Shown: positions 35,419-45,066, counted from the first letter of the stretch. The stretch: DNA of 64,000 bases from Streptomyces hyaluromycini (GCF_002217755.1 NZ_BCFL01000017.1:648442-712441); one strand, 5' to 3'. The notes: a model not told the origin generated them from the letters alone. Made by a program: numbers and translations.

Positions 35419-37380
35419 TCAGTTGCTGAAGTAGAGGTACTTCCACCCGCTGTAGGTGGTCGAGTTCACGCTGTCACCCGACGAACCGTTGACGTACACC
35501 GCACGCACCCGCGCCCGGATGCCGGACTCGCCGGGCGCGCTGTAGCGCACGCCCGCCTTGCCGTTCGAGGCGAGCGCGAAGTACTCGGAGTCCGTCGTGT
35601 ACCACGTCCCCTGGTAGTAGACCTGGAGGTCCAGGCGCTCCTGGCGGCCCGGGTAGTAGGTCATGGTCGTGGTGATCTCGGGGCCGGTGTTCTTGTGGAA
35701 CCAGTAGTACGACGTCGAACCGATCTTCGCGATCTTGTAGTGCTTGGAGACCGCGGTGGAGATCTTGACCCGGGCGTACGCCGTGACCTTCGCGGTCTTC
35801 GGCGCGTAGCGGGCGTCCCCGTCGAAGACCGCGGAGACGGCCGTGTCGCGGGTCATGTCCACCCAGGCGGCGATGTTCCCGTGGGAGTCCACCTTGCCGG
35901 TCTTGATCAGCTTCTTCGGCTTGTCGCCGCCGAAGGGGTCCGCGTAGATCTTCACCGAGCGGTTCTTGTACGTCGTCCCGAGGTGCGCGGTGAACTTCAC
36001 GTCGGCGCCGTAGTTGTACAGCTTGCCGTTGTTGTTCAGGCTCAGGCTCGTCCCGGCGCGGGAGACCGTGACCTTGTCGGAGGCGGTGGCCGTGGCGTGG
36101 TCGGCGTCGCCCGCGTAGGTCACCTTGTAGGTGACCGTGCCGCCGGCCGGCGGGGTGTCGGTGAAGGAGTACGTGCCGTCCGCCTTGACCGTGACGGCGG
36201 CGAGCGTCTTGCCGCTGGGGCTCTCGACGTCGGTACGGGTCACGGAGAGCTTGACGCCGGCGGGCAGCGGGACCGTCGCCGAGAGCTTGCCGGTGACGGT
36301 CAGCTTCTTGGCGCGGGGCGCCGAGCTCGGGGCGTTGACCGTGAGCGTCGGCACGTTGAGCGTCGGCTGGGTCAGGACCTTGAGCGTGTAGGAGCCGCCG
36401 TTCGGCGCCAGCGCGAAGATCCGCGAGGAGTCCGGCGCCCAGCGCAGGTTGCCGGCGGCGTAGTCGGTCGTGGAGCCGACGGCGTAGGTGCGCAGCGGCC
36501 TGATGGTGTCGGGCCGGTAGACCGCGACCTTGCCGGCGTTGAACTGGGCGACCAGGCCGGTCGCCGAGATGTCGGCGCCCCACGCTGCGGGGTAGGAGCC
36601 GGCCATGCTGAACTTGCCGTTCGCCCACGCGTCCCGGTCGGTGCCGTTGACCAGCACCTGGTCGGCGCCGGGCACGAGGTCGATGTCCGAGATGCCGCTG
36701 TTCAGGGTGTAGTCGCCGTCGTACCAGGCGGTGACCTTGGCGGTGCCGTCCGAGACGTCGAGGACGGCCATGGAGTCGGTGGAGATGCCGGTCTCGCCGA
36801 CGGCCAGCAGGCCCGGCCGGGTCGGGTCGGTGTCCAGCAGCCCCTGGCCCCAGATGCCGGCCGAGGTGCCCTCGGTGGGGAACTGCGCCATCGCCACCGG
36901 GTCGGTCCCGCCCGCGGGGTCCACCGCCGGGTCGATGGAGCCGATGTCGCCGTCCCACTGGTCGCCGTACGAGAACCACGCCTTGCCGCCGGCGAAGGCC
37001 AGGTGGCGGGGGCCGGTGTTGGTCGGGATGTTGTACGACGTCTTCACGGCCAGCGTGGCCGGGTCGAGGGCGAGGACCTGGTGGACGCCGGGCAGGGCCG
37101 CGTACAGGGTGGTGCCGTCGTCCGACAGGGCCAGGTCGCTGACGCCGTCGAAGCCGTCGTCCGAGTCGACGAGGTTGCCGTTGTAGTCGGAGGCGAGGAT
37201 CCGGCCGTTCGCCGCGTCGCCGACGAACACCCGCTGGAGCGGGCCGTCCACGACGAACCCGCCGATGTTGGTGACGGTGGTGGCGGCTGCCGAGGCGGTC
37301 CCCGCCGCCACGACACTCAACGCCGCCGAGCTGAAGACGACCGCGAGCGCTGTCGCGACCGAAGTGCTGCGCATGCGCAC
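35419..37380 (-). CDS. Secreted beta-propeller protein with Ig-like repeats
   Basis: The protein has about 653 residues. A Sec signal peptide covers about residues 1-35, ending SAAA. A YVTN/WD-type beta-propeller follows (about 36-340), with blades such as DLALSDDGTTLYAALPGVHQ and WAPDSSRIFALAPNGG. One Ig-like domain of the bacterial Ig type (about 350-440, SGKTLAAVTVKADGTYSFTD) and a second beta-rich region (445-650) complete it. It is probably a cell-surface or extracellular binding protein with unknown ligand. GTG at 37380 lies about ten bases after GGGGG and is preferred; ATG at 37374 is possible. Confidence 0.85.
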   Translation of the reverse strand: MRMRSTSVATALAVVFSSAALSVVAAGTASAAATTVTNIGGFVVDGPLQRVFVGDAANGRILASDYNGNLVDSDDGFDGVSDLALSDDGTTLYAALPGVHQVLALDPATLAVKTSYNIPTNTGPRHLAFAGGKAWFSYGDQWDGDIGSIDPAVDPAGGTDPVAMAQFPTEGTSAGIWGQGLLDTDPTRPGLLAVGETGISTDSMAVLDVSDGTAKVTAWYDGDYTLNSGISDIDLVPGADQVLVNGTDRDAWANGKFSMAGSYPAAWGADISATGLVAQFNAGKVAVYRPDTIRPLRTYAVGSTTDYAAGNLRWAPDSSRIFALAPNGGSYTLKVLTQPTLNVPTLTVNAPSSAPRAKKLTVTGKLSATVPLPAGVKLSVTRTDVESPSGKTLAAVTVKADGTYSFTDTPPAGGTVTYKVTYAGDADHATATASDKVTVSRAGTSLSLNNNGKLYNYGADVKFTAHLGTTYKNRSVKIYADPFGGDKPKKLIKTGKVDSHGNIAAWVDMTRDTAVSAVFDGDARYAPKTAKVTAYARVKISTAVSKHYKIAKIGSTSYYWFHKNTGPEITTTMTYYPGRQERLDLQVYYQGTWYTTDSEYFALASNGKAGVRYSAPGESGIRARVRAVYVNGSSGDSVNSTTYSGWKYLYFSN

Positions 37381-37581
37381 AGTGATGAAACCCCCAGTGA
37401 GAACCCGGGTTCGCCGGGTGGATGAGAGCGCCGCGCAGCACCCGGACACGACCGCGGAAGAGCGGTTGCGTGCGGGGCGCGGCTGCCTGGGGCAGCCTAT
37501 GGCATGGCTGTGACAAACGGGGCGGGGTTTTTCGCCCGTCCGATGCCCGTCCGGCGCCCGGCCGGTGTCCGGACGGCGTCT

Positions 37582-37726
37582 AAGCGGGTCCGGCGAAGTC
37601 CGCTGCGGTTCGGAGCGCCCCGAAGGGGCGCTGGGGGAGGAACTGCGCGACCAGCTACGACGGCGCCGCAGACGGCAGACGGCAGACGGCAGACGGCACA
37701 TCGCGGCACTTCCAGCGGAGCGCTTA
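37582..37726. repeat. Dispersed Streptomyces repeat, family A copy 2, four 7-bp units
   Basis: It has the same order of parts as the copy at 4536-4651: AAGCGGGTCCGGCGAAG, a hairpin GCGCCCCGAAGGGGCGC, AACTGCGCGACCAGC, then AGACGGC units (four here, three there), ending at the stop codon of the minus-strand gene at 37724. The rest of the gap to 37380 shows no gene. Confidence 0.85.
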
Positions 37727-38206
37727 GCCGTACATCCGGCGCATCGCGAAGTCGACCATCTGCTCGACCGCCTTGGCGTCGAACACCATGCGGTGCTCGC
37801 CCTCCATGTCCAGGACGAAGCCGTAGCCGGTCGGGAGGAGGTCGATGACCTCCGCGCCGGTGATCACGAAGTACTTGGACTCCTTGCCCGCGTACCGGCG
37901 CAGCTCCTTCAGCGAGGTGAACATCGGGATCACCGGCTGCTGGGTGTTGTGCAGGGCCAGGAACCCGGGATTGTCTCCGCGCGGGCAGTACACCTTGGAC
38001 GTGGCGAAGACCTGCTGGAAGTCCTCGGCGGTCACCTGACCCGTGGTGAAGGCGCGTACCGCGTCCGCGAGCGAGGGCGGGGACGGCTCGGGGTAGAGCG
38101 GCGGCTGCTGGCCGTACCCGCCGAGCCCGCCGGCCATCTGCTGCTGCGGCGAGGCGTACTGCTGCTGAGCGGCCCCACCGTCCATGGGCTGGCCGTATCC
38201 ATACAT
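37724..38206 (-). CDS. SseB-like protein
   Basis: The protein has 160 residues. A Gln/Gly/Tyr/Pro-rich N-terminal 40 residues (a flexible region) precedes an SseB N-terminal-type domain. That domain has VYCPRGDNPGFLALHNTQQP, VIPMFTSLKELRRYAGKESK and FDAKAVEQMVDFAMRRM as recognisable parts. The function in Streptomyces is unknown; there is no type III secretion system, so the SseB name is only structural. The ATG at 38206 is chosen because upstream codons are not protein-like. It diverges from the acyl-CoA dehydrogenase. Confidence 0.82.
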   Translation of the reverse strand: MYGYGQPMDGGAAQQQYASPQQQMAGGLGGYGQQPPLYPEPSPPSLADAVRAFTTGQVTAEDFQQVFATSKVYCPRGDNPGFLALHNTQQPVIPMFTSLKELRRYAGKESKYFVITGAEVIDLLPTGYGFVLDMEGEHRMVFDAKAVEQMVDFAMRRMYG

Positions 38207-38382
38207 GCGCGCAAGCCTACCGAGACACGCGGTGTCTGCGGGAAGGTAGACCCTTCTCACACTTCACCCGATGGGGGTTGCGTCTTATTACCGACGGGTA
38301 GCATCATCGGAGCTACTCGTTGGTATGTGAAAGCTTGCGCGAGGATTCAGTGCCTCGCCGATCCGGATACGGAGCCGTCACC

Positions 38383-40209
38383 ATGGGGCACTACAAGTCC
38401 AACCTCCGCGACATCGAATTCAACCTGTTCGAAGTGCTCGGGCGCGACAAGCTGTACGGCACCGGCCCGTTCGCCGAGATGGACACCGACACCGCGAAGA
38501 GCGTCCTGGAGGAGCTGACCCGGCTCGCCGAGAACGAGCTCGCGGAGTCCTTCGCCGACGCCGACCGCAACCCCCCGGTCTTCGACCCGGAGACCAACAC
38601 CGCCCCGGTCCCGGCGTCCTTCAAGAAGAGCTACAAGGCCTTCATGGACTCCGAGTACTGGCGCCTGGGCCTGCCCGAGGAGATCGGCGGCACCACCGCC
38701 CCGCCGTCGCTCATCTGGTCGTACGCGGAGCTGATCCTCGGCGCCAACCCGGCCGTGTGGATGTACTCCTCCGGCCCGGCGTTCGCCCGGATCCTCTTCG
38801 AGGAGGGCACCGAGGAGCAGAAGAAGTGGGCGCAGCTCGCCGTGGACCGGACCTGGGGTTCGACCATGGTGCTCACCGAGCCCGACGCGGGTTCGGACGT
38901 CGGCGCCGGCCGTACCAAGGCGGTCCAGCAGGAGGACGGCTCCTGGCACATCGAGGGCGTGAAGCGCTTCATCACCTCCGGTGAGCACGACATGGAGGAG
39001 AACATCCTCCACTACGTGCTGGCGCGGCCCGAGGGTGCCGGCCCGGGCACGAAGGGGCTCTCCCTCTTCCTCGTCCCGAAGTTCCTCTTCGACTTCGAGA
39101 CCGGCGAGCTGGGCGAGCGCAACGGCGTCTACGCCACGAACGTCGAGCACAAGATGGGCCTGAAGGCCTCCAACACCTGCGAGATGACCTTCGGCGACCG
39201 CCACCCGGCCAAGGGCTGGCTGATCGGCGACAAGCACGAGGGCATCCGCCAGATGTTCCGGATCATCGAGTTCGCCCGGATGATGGTCGGCACGAAGGCC
39301 ATCTCGACGCTCTCCACCGGGTACCTCAACGCCCTTGAGTACGCCAAGGAGCGCGTCCAGGGTCCCGACCTGGCGAACTTCATGGACAAGACCGCGCCCA
39401 AGGTCACCATCACCCACCACCCCGACGTCCGCCGCTCGCTGATCACGCAGAAGGCGTACGCCGAGGGCATGCGCGCCCTCGTCCTCTACACCGCCTCGGT
39501 CCAGGACGCCATCGCCGTCAAGGAGGCGAACGGCGAGGACCCGAAGACCGAGCACGCGCTCAACGACCTGCTCCTGCCGATCGTCAAGGGCTACGGCTCC
39601 GAGAAGGGCTACGAGCAGCTCGCCCAGTCGCTGCAGACCTTCGGCGGCTCCGGCTTCCTGCAGGAGTACCCGATCGAGCAGTACATCCGCGACGCCAAGA
39701 TCGACACCCTCTACGAGGGCACCACCGCCATCCAGGGCCAGGACTTCTTCTTCCGGAAGATCGTCCGCAACCAGGGCGCGGCGCTGAACTCCCTCGCCGA
39801 GGACATCAAGAAGTTCCTGGCGCTCGGCACCGGCGGCGAGGAGCTGGCGGGCGCCCGCGAGCACCTCGCGAAGGCGGCCGTCGAGCTGGAGGCGATCGTC
39901 GGCCTGATGCTGACCGACCTCGCGGCCACCGAGCAGGACGTCAAGAACATCTACAAGGTGGGCCTGAACACCACCCGCCTGCTGCTCGCCTCCGGTGACG
40001 TGATCGTCGGCTACCTGCTGCTCAAGGGCGCCGCGATCGCCGCCGAGAAGCTGGAGACGGCGTCGAACAAGGACAAGGCGTTCTACACCGGCAAGATCGC
40101 GGCGGCGAAGTTCTTCGCGGCCAACGTGCTGCCGGGCGTCACCCTGGCCCGCAAGGTCGCGGCCGACGTCGACCTCGACCTGATGGAACTGGACGAGGCC
40201 GCTTTCTGA
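38383..40209 (+). CDS. Acyl-CoA dehydrogenase with C-terminal extension (FadE5-like)
   Basis: The protein has 608 residues, longer than classical 380-residue enzymes. The core has [23 protein letters not shown] flavin contact ([14 protein letters not shown]), the [21 protein letters not shown] segment near the catalytic site and [21 protein letters not shown] 170-residue C-terminal helical domain follows, as in mycobacterial FadE5. It oxidises acyl-CoA to trans-2-enoyl-CoA with FAD, passing electrons to ETF. The ATG at 38383 follows GGAG at eight bases. Confidence 0.93.
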   Translation: MGHYKSNLRDIEFNLFEVLGRDKLYGTGPFAEMDTDTAKSVLEELTRLAENELAESFADADRNPPVFDPETNTAPVPASFKKSYKAFMDSEYWRLGLPEEIGGTTAPPSLIWSYAELILGANPAVWMYSSGPAFARILFEEGTEEQKKWAQLAVDRTWGSTMVLTEPDAGSDVGAGRTKAVQQEDGSWHIEGVKRFITSGEHDMEENILHYVLARPEGAGPGTKGLSLFLVPKFLFDFETGELGERNGVYATNVEHKMGLKASNTCEMTFGDRHPAKGWLIGDKHEGIRQMFRIIEFARMMVGTKAISTLSTGYLNALEYAKERVQGPDLANFMDKTAPKVTITHHPDVRRSLITQKAYAEGMRALVLYTASVQDAIAVKEANGEDPKTEHALNDLLLPIVKGYGSEKGYEQLAQSLQTFGGSGFLQEYPIEQYIRDAKIDTLYEGTTAIQGQDFFFRKIVRNQGAALNSLAEDIKKFLALGTGGEELAGAREHLAKAAVELEAIVGLMLTDLAATEQDVKNIYKVGLNTTRLLLASGDVIVGYLLLKGAAIAAEKLETASNKDKAFYTGKIAAAKFFAANVLPGVTLARKVAADVDLDLMELDEAAF

Positions 40210-40225
40210 CCGGCTTGAGTTCCGC

Positions 40226-40264
40226 TACGGTGGCCCGCTCCCTCTTCGGGGAGCGGGCCACCGT
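40226..40264 (+). terminator. Hairpin terminator after acyl-CoA dehydrogenase
   Basis: TACGGTGGCCCGCTCCC (40226-40242) pairs perfectly with GGGAGCGGGCCACCGTA (40248-40264) around TCTTC. Confidence 0.85.
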
Positions 40265-40284
40265 ACGTCGTTAAGGTGAAGCAC

Positions 40285-41607
40285 ATGAGCGAACCCTCCC
40301 GCTTCGATCGCGGCCACACCGACGACCTGATGTCCTTCCTCGCGGCGAGCCCCACGCCGTACCACGCCGTGGCGAACGCCGGCGAACGGCTGGAGAAGGC
40401 CGGTTTCCGGCAGGTCAACGAGACCGACGCCTGGGACACGGAGACATCAGCGGCTTCCGCCGCGGGCACCGGCGGCAAGTACGTGCTGCGCGGCGGCGCG
40501 ATCATCGCCTGGTACGTCCCGGAGGGCGCCGCGCCCCACACGCCGTTCCGGATCGTGGGCGCCCACACCGACTCCCCGAACCTGCGGGTGAAGCCCCGCC
40601 CGGACACCGGGGCGCAGGGCTTCCGCCAGGTCGCCGTGGAGATCTACGGCGGACCGCTCATGAACTCCTGGCTCGACCGGGACCTGGGCCTGGCCGGCCG
40701 GCTCAGCCTGCGCGACGGCTCCACCCGCCTCGTCGACGTGAACCGGCCGCTGCTGCGGGTGCCCCAGCTCGCCATCCACCTGGACCGTGCGGTCAGCAGC
40801 GAGGGGCTCAAGCTGGACAAGCAGCGCCACCTCCAGCCGATCTGGGGCCTCGGCGACGACGTCCGCGACGGCGACCTGATCGCCTTCCTGGAGCAGGAGG
40901 CGGGGCTGCCGGCCGGCTCGGTCACCGGCTGGGACCTGATGACGTACGCCATCGAACCGCCGGCCTACCTGGGCCGCGACCAGGAGCTGCTGGCCGGCCC
41001 GCGGATGGACAACCTGCTGTCCGTGCACGCCGGTACGGCGGCCCTGGCGGCCGTGGCGGCGGGCGGCGCGGCGCCCCCCTGCATCCCGGTGCTCGCCGCC
41101 TTCGACCACGAGGAGACCGGCTCCCAGTCGGACACCGGCGCGGACGGCCCGCTGCTCGGCAGCGTGCTGGAGCGCTCGGTGCTGGCCCGCGGCGGGTCGT
41201 ACGAGGACCGGGCCCGGGCCCTCGCCGCCACCATCTGTCTCTCCTCCGACATGGGCCACGCCGTCCACCCCAACTACGCCGAGCGCCACGACCCGACGCA
41301 CCACCCGCGCCCCAACGGCGGCCCCATCCTCAAGGTCAACGTCAACAACCGCTACGCGACCGACGGTGCGGGCCGCGCGGTCTTCGCTGCCGCCTGCGAG
41401 AAGGCCGGGGTGCCCTTCCAGACCTTCGTCTCCAACAACTCCATGCCCTGCGGCACGACCATCGGCCCGATCACCGCGGCCCGCCACGGCATCCAGACCG
41501 TCGACATCGGCGCGGCCGCCCTCTCCATGCACAGCGCGCGCGAACTGTGCGGCGCCGACGACCCGTTCCTGCTGGCGAACGCACTGGTGGCGTTCCTGGA
41601 AGGGTAG
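40285..41607 (+). CDS. M18 family aminopeptidase
   Basis: The protein has 440 residues with the dizinc aminopeptidase I fold. VGAHTDSPNLRVK gives the first metal His/Asp, AAFDHEETGSQS the general base and bridging acid, LSSDMGHAVHPNY a further Asp/His, and MPCGTTIGP the substrate loop. It removes N-terminal residues, often acidic or hydrophobic ones, from peptides in the cytoplasm. AAGGTGA lies just before the ATG at 40285; GTG at 40276 is an alternative. Confidence 0.94.
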   Translation: MSEPSRFDRGHTDDLMSFLAASPTPYHAVANAGERLEKAGFRQVNETDAWDTETSAASAAGTGGKYVLRGGAIIAWYVPEGAAPHTPFRIVGAHTDSPNLRVKPRPDTGAQGFRQVAVEIYGGPLMNSWLDRDLGLAGRLSLRDGSTRLVDVNRPLLRVPQLAIHLDRAVSSEGLKLDKQRHLQPIWGLGDDVRDGDLIAFLEQEAGLPAGSVTGWDLMTYAIEPPAYLGRDQELLAGPRMDNLLSVHAGTAALAAVAAGGAAPPCIPVLAAFDHEETGSQSDTGADGPLLGSVLERSVLARGGSYEDRARALAATICLSSDMGHAVHPNYAERHDPTHHPRPNGGPILKVNVNNRYATDGAGRAVFAAACEKAGVPFQTFVSNNSMPCGTTIGPITAARHGIQTVDIGAAALSMHSARELCGADDPFLLANALVAFLEG

Positions 41608-41621
41608 TCGCGCATGACGGT

Positions 41622-41790
41622 GGGTACGGCGCGTAACGGACACAGCCGCACCCACAGGGTCATCACAGGCAACCGTGAGCAATCCGTTACAGCGTTCAAC
41701 TATCGGAGTTGTACGGATTTCGTGAAGACTGTGGATCGCTGACGGGTCCGGAATATCGACTTCCGGATCCACCGCGGTCTTCACGACAGG
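41622..41790 (+). promoter_or_regulatory. Structured 5' leader of the GT2 gene
   Basis: Two long-range stems are visible. GTAACGGA (41633-41640) pairs with TCCGTTAC (41683-41690). GTGAAGAC (41722-41729) pairs with GTCTTCAC (41777-41784), extended inward by GTGGATC (41731-41737) with GATCCAC (41766-41772) and two TCCGGA blocks. No known riboswitch consensus was recognised. The second stem ends 18 bases before the GTG start and could control translation of the glycosyltransferase. Confidence 0.55.
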
Positions 41791-41802
41791 GGGTACCGAG
41801 CC

Positions 41803-42909
41803 GTGCGCCGTCACGCCACGCGCCGTGCCCACGCCGCCCCCGACGAACCCGGCGACAGACCCAGAATCGCCGTGCTGATCCCGGCCCACAACGAGCAGGA
41901 ACGTATCTCCGACGCGATCGACGGCCTCTGGGAACAGACCCGGCGCCCCGACCTGATCGTCGTCGTCGCCGACAACTGCACCGACGACACGGCCGGCGTC
42001 GCCGCCGCCCACGGCGCCCAGGTCTTCCCCACCCAGGGCAACACCCACAAGAAGGCCGGTGCCCTCAACCAGGCCATCGCCTGGGTGCTGCCGCACATGG
42101 ACGACCGCGACCTGCTCCTCGTGCAGGACGCCGACACCGTCCTCAACCCCTGGTTCGTCGAGACCGCGCTCGCCACCTTCAACCGCAAGGTCGGCGCGGT
42201 CGGCGGGGTCTTCTACGGCGAGGACGGCGGGGGCCTCCTCGGCCTGCTGCAGCGCATGGAGTTCCACCGCTACGCCTGGGAACTGGAGCGCACCGGCGGC
42301 AGGGCCCAGGTCCTCACCGGCACCGGCACGATGTTCCGCGCCCGCGTGCTGCGCGAGGTCCGCGCCGCCCGCCGCGCCGGCGAACTCGGCGGCGGCACCG
42401 GCTACTACAGCCTCGCCTCGCTCACCGAGGACGACGAGATGACCAAGGCGGTCAAGACCCTCGGCTACCGGGCCATGTCCCCGGCGGGCTGCGCGGTCAC
42501 CACCGAGGTCATGCCCACCCTGCCCAAGCTGTGGCACCAACGGCTGCGGTGGCAGCGCGGCGCGCTGGAGAACCTCCGCGACTACGGCTGGACCCGGGTC
42601 ACCGCCCGCTACTTCATGCAGCAGTTCCTGATGGGCTTCGGCGCGCTCTCCTTCCTGATCTACCTGACCTTCATGGCCACGTACACCTCGCTGTACGGCT
42701 GGCCGGGCCTGTCGCCGTTCTGGACGGCGATCGGCCTGATCTTCATCGTCGAGAAGACCGTCTCCGTACGGCGCGCGGGACCGAAGGCCGTCCTGGTCGC
42801 CGCGCTGATGATCCCGGAGATGCTCTACGACCTCTTCCAGCACGCCGTCTACTTCACCTCGCTGTGGGGGCTGGTGCGCCGCAGCGAGGAGAAGTGGGTC
42901 GCGACATGA
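41803..42909 (+). CDS. Family 2 glycosyltransferase, processive type
   Basis: The protein has 368 residues. A GT-A catalytic domain has IAVLIPAHNEQ, VVADNCTDDT, the metal-binding QDADTVLNPWF, the acid base region LTEDDEMT and the processive signature QRLRWQRG. Two to three C-terminal hydrophobic segments follow (GFGALSFLIYLTFMA and AIGLIFIVEKTV). This matches synthase-type GT2 enzymes that make or extend a membrane-linked polysaccharide. There is no N-terminal membrane helix. GTG 41803 follows AGGGGGT. A tiny membrane-protein gene follows 40 bases later. Confidence 0.9.
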   Translation: MRRHATRRAHAAPDEPGDRPRIAVLIPAHNEQERISDAIDGLWEQTRRPDLIVVVADNCTDDTAGVAAAHGAQVFPTQGNTHKKAGALNQAIAWVLPHMDDRDLLLVQDADTVLNPWFVETALATFNRKVGAVGGVFYGEDGGGLLGLLQRMEFHRYAWELERTGGRAQVLTGTGTMFRARVLREVRAARRAGELGGGTGYYSLASLTEDDEMTKAVKTLGYRAMSPAGCAVTTEVMPTLPKLWHQRLRWQRGALENLRDYGWTRVTARYFMQQFLMGFGALSFLIYLTFMATYTSLYGWPGLSPFWTAIGLIFIVEKTVSVRRAGPKAVLVAALMIPEMLYDLFQHAVYFTSLWGLVRRSEEKWVAT

Positions 42910-42949
42910 GCCCCGCCCCCCACATGGCAACCCTCAGAGGAGAAGCACG

Positions 42950-43108
42950 ATGTACGGACGAGTGATCGGTGCCGGTACGACCGGCGCCGGGGGCGCGACG
43001 TTGGCCGCCACCGGGCTCTGGCTCAACAGCATGGCGATGGTGGTGGCGGCCACGACGCTGGTGGCGGCCGGGGTGGCGCTGTTCAAGCTGGCGCCGCGGA
43101 GGCGGTAG
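42950..43108 (+). CDS. 52-residue membrane protein downstream of the GT2 gene
   Basis: This ORF is short but well supported. GAGGAGAAG lies six bases before the ATG. The product is Gly/Ala/Thr-rich with two hydrophobic segments (VIGAGTTGAGGATLAATGL and MAMVVAATTLVAAGVALFKL) and ends in Pro and Arg residues. Similar tiny proteins (MYGRV or MFGRV starts) occur in other actinomycetes as I recall. Close spacing makes it the second gene of a GT2 operon, so a helper role in polysaccharide synthesis or export is possible. Confidence 0.7.
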   Translation: MYGRVIGAGTTGAGGATLAATGLWLNSMAMVVAATTLVAAGVALFKLAPRRR

Positions 43109-43180
43109 CGGGTCGTCGTTCGTCTGCGGGTACGTGGGGGCTGGTCGCGCAGTTCCCCGCGCCCCTTTCAGGGGCGCTGA
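43109..43180. repeat. Dispersed repeat, family A copy 3 (inverted), overlapping a stop codon
   Basis: On the minus strand the core GGGGAACTGCGCGACCAGCC follows the hairpin GCGCCCC/GGGGCGC (43159-43177). The stop codon of the NHL/thioredoxin gene (43168-43170) lies in the hairpin loop, so the last codons of that gene belong to the repeat. Confidence 0.8.
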
Positions 43181-45003
43181 TCCATCCCGGCGAGAATCAG
43201 TGGAAGTCGGTCCGTGCCACCCTCCGTGATCCGCACCGGTACGCCCCAGTCCTGCTGGTGCACATGGCAGGCCGGGTATTCGTTCGCCTCGTCGTCGTCG
43301 CAGCTCGCCGCCATGGCCGAGACGTGCAGGACGCCCTCTTCGATCGCCGGGTTCAGGTCCAGGTCTCTCGACAGGTCGGTGTCGGCGCCCTCGCCCTTGA
43401 GCAGCAGCTCCGGCGGGGTCGACGACACCAGCAGGCGGGTGGACGGGCCGTAGCGTGTGTCCAGCTTCTGGCCCGCCGGGGCCTGGAAGATCACGTCCAG
43501 CCGGAGCCTGCCCGGAGCCACCTCGGTCGCCGAGCGCTGGGTGCGGTGGGCGACCGACTCCACCCGGACCGCCTCCTCGGGGAGCCGCAGCCGGGTCAGC
43601 CGGTGGCGGGCCGACTCGACCACCACGATCTCGTCGCCGGCCAGCACCGCGTCGCTCGGCTCTCTCAGGTCCGTCGCCAGCGTGGTGACCTCGCCGGTCG
43701 ACGGGTCGTAGCGGCGCAGCGCGTGGTTGTAGGTGTCGGACACCGCGACCGAGCCGTCGGGCAGGGCCGTCACGCCCAGCGGGTGCTGGAACAGGGCCTG
43801 GCCGGCCGCGCCGTCCCGGTGGCCGAAGTCGAAGAGGCCGGTGCCGACGGCCGTGTGGACGTGCCCGTCCAGGTCGACCCAGCGCAGGGCGCTCGTCTCG
43901 GAGTCGGCGAGCCAGAGACGCTCCGCGGTGGCCGCGAGGCCGGACGGCTGCGCGAACCAGGCCTCGGCCGCCGGCCCGTCGACCAGTCCCTCGTTGGTGG
44001 TCCCGGCGGCGACGGCGACCGTCCTGCTCTCCGGGTCGTACGTCCACAGCTGGTGCACGCCCGCCATGGCGATCCACACCCTGCCGCCGAAGACCGCCAC
44101 GTCCCAGGGGGAGGACAGGTCGATCTCGCGGGCCGGACCGGAGGTCGGGGAGCCCTGCCACCACTGCCGTCCGGTGCCGGCGAGGGTGCTCACCTCACCG
44201 GTGGCGAGGTCGAGGCGGCGCAGGGCGTGGTTGACGGTGTCGGCGACGGCCACCGAGCCGTCGTCGAGGAGCGCGAGGCCCTGCGGTTCGTTGAAGGAGG
44301 CGGTGTCCGCCGTACCGTCGGCGAAACCGCGCGTGCCGGAGCCGAGCCGCCGTACGACCGTCTCCGCGTCCTCGGCCAGCTCCACCAGCTGGTGCCGGGT
44401 GGTGTCGCTGACCAGGAAGTTCCCCGAGGGCAGCAGCAGGGCCTTGCCGGGGAAGCGCAGAGCGGTCGGCTCGGGCTCCGGCGGCACGTACGGGCCGTCG
44501 CCGCGCCGCAGGGTGCCCTTCGCCTCGTGCTCCGCCTCCAGCTCCTCGACCAGCCGCGCGATCGCGTGCGCGTGACCCTCGCCGGCGTGCTGGGCGACGA
44601 CGTACCCCTCGGGGTCGATGACGACCAGCGTCGGCCAGGCCCGGACCGCGTACTGCTTCCAGGTGGCGAGCTCCGGGTCGTCCAGCACCGGGTGCTCCAC
44701 GCCGTACCGCTCCACGGCGTCGACGACCGCCTGGTGCTCCGCCTCGTGCACGAACTTCGGCGAGTGCACCCCGATGATCACCACCGTGTCCCGGTGCCGC
44801 TCCTCCAGCTCCCGCAGCTCGTCCAGGACGTGCAGGCAGTTCACGCAACAAAATGTCCAAAAATCAACAATTACGATGCGCCCACGGAGCTCCGCGAGGC
44901 TGAGCTGCTTGTCACCTGTGTTGATCCAGCCACCCTTGCCGATCAGCTCGGGGGCGCGGACGCGGGCACGGCGCGGGGTGGGCGCCGGGGATGCGTGGTT
45001 CAT
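43168..45003 (-). CDS. Thioredoxin-NHL repeat protein (NHLRC2-like)
   Basis: The protein has 611 residues. A thioredoxin-like domain (residues 20-165) carries DFWTFCCVNCLHV, a CCVNC redox motif in the CxxC position. An NHL beta-propeller follows (about 180-500) with repeats such as FNEPQGLALLDDGSVAVADT and HPLGVTALPDGSVAVSDTYN. A C-terminal beta-rich domain of about 110 residues completes it. There is no signal peptide, so it is cytoplasmic. Its exact role is unknown; the layout suggests redox chemistry on a propeller-bound partner. The ATG at 45003 is the first plausible start. Confidence 0.9.
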   Translation of the reverse strand: MNHASPAPTPRRARVRAPELIGKGGWINTGDKQLSLAELRGRIVIVDFWTFCCVNCLHVLDELRELEERHRDTVVIIGVHSPKFVHEAEHQAVVDAVERYGVEHPVLDDPELATWKQYAVRAWPTLVVIDPEGYVVAQHAGEGHAHAIARLVEELEAEHEAKGTLRRGDGPYVPPEPEPTALRFPGKALLLPSGNFLVSDTTRHQLVELAEDAETVVRRLGSGTRGFADGTADTASFNEPQGLALLDDGSVAVADTVNHALRRLDLATGEVSTLAGTGRQWWQGSPTSGPAREIDLSSPWDVAVFGGRVWIAMAGVHQLWTYDPESRTVAVAAGTTNEGLVDGPAAEAWFAQPSGLAATAERLWLADSETSALRWVDLDGHVHTAVGTGLFDFGHRDGAAGQALFQHPLGVTALPDGSVAVSDTYNHALRRYDPSTGEVTTLATDLREPSDAVLAGDEIVVVESARHRLTRLRLPEEAVRVESVAHRTQRSATEVAPGRLRLDVIFQAPAGQKLDTRYGPSTRLLVSSTPPELLLKGEGADTDLSRDLDLNPAIEEGVLHVSAMAASCDDDEANEYPACHVHQQDWGVPVRITEGGTDRLPLILAGMDQRP

Positions 45004-45066
45004 GGATCAAGAGTGCCATCCCCGACCGACAATCCCCGCGGCGCTCCCGCGCTCGTCGCCCGGCCG

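Noticed and set aside
41608..41802. c-di-AMP (ydaO-type) riboswitch before the GT2 gene
   Set aside because: Stems are present but the conserved ydaO core sequence was not recognised.
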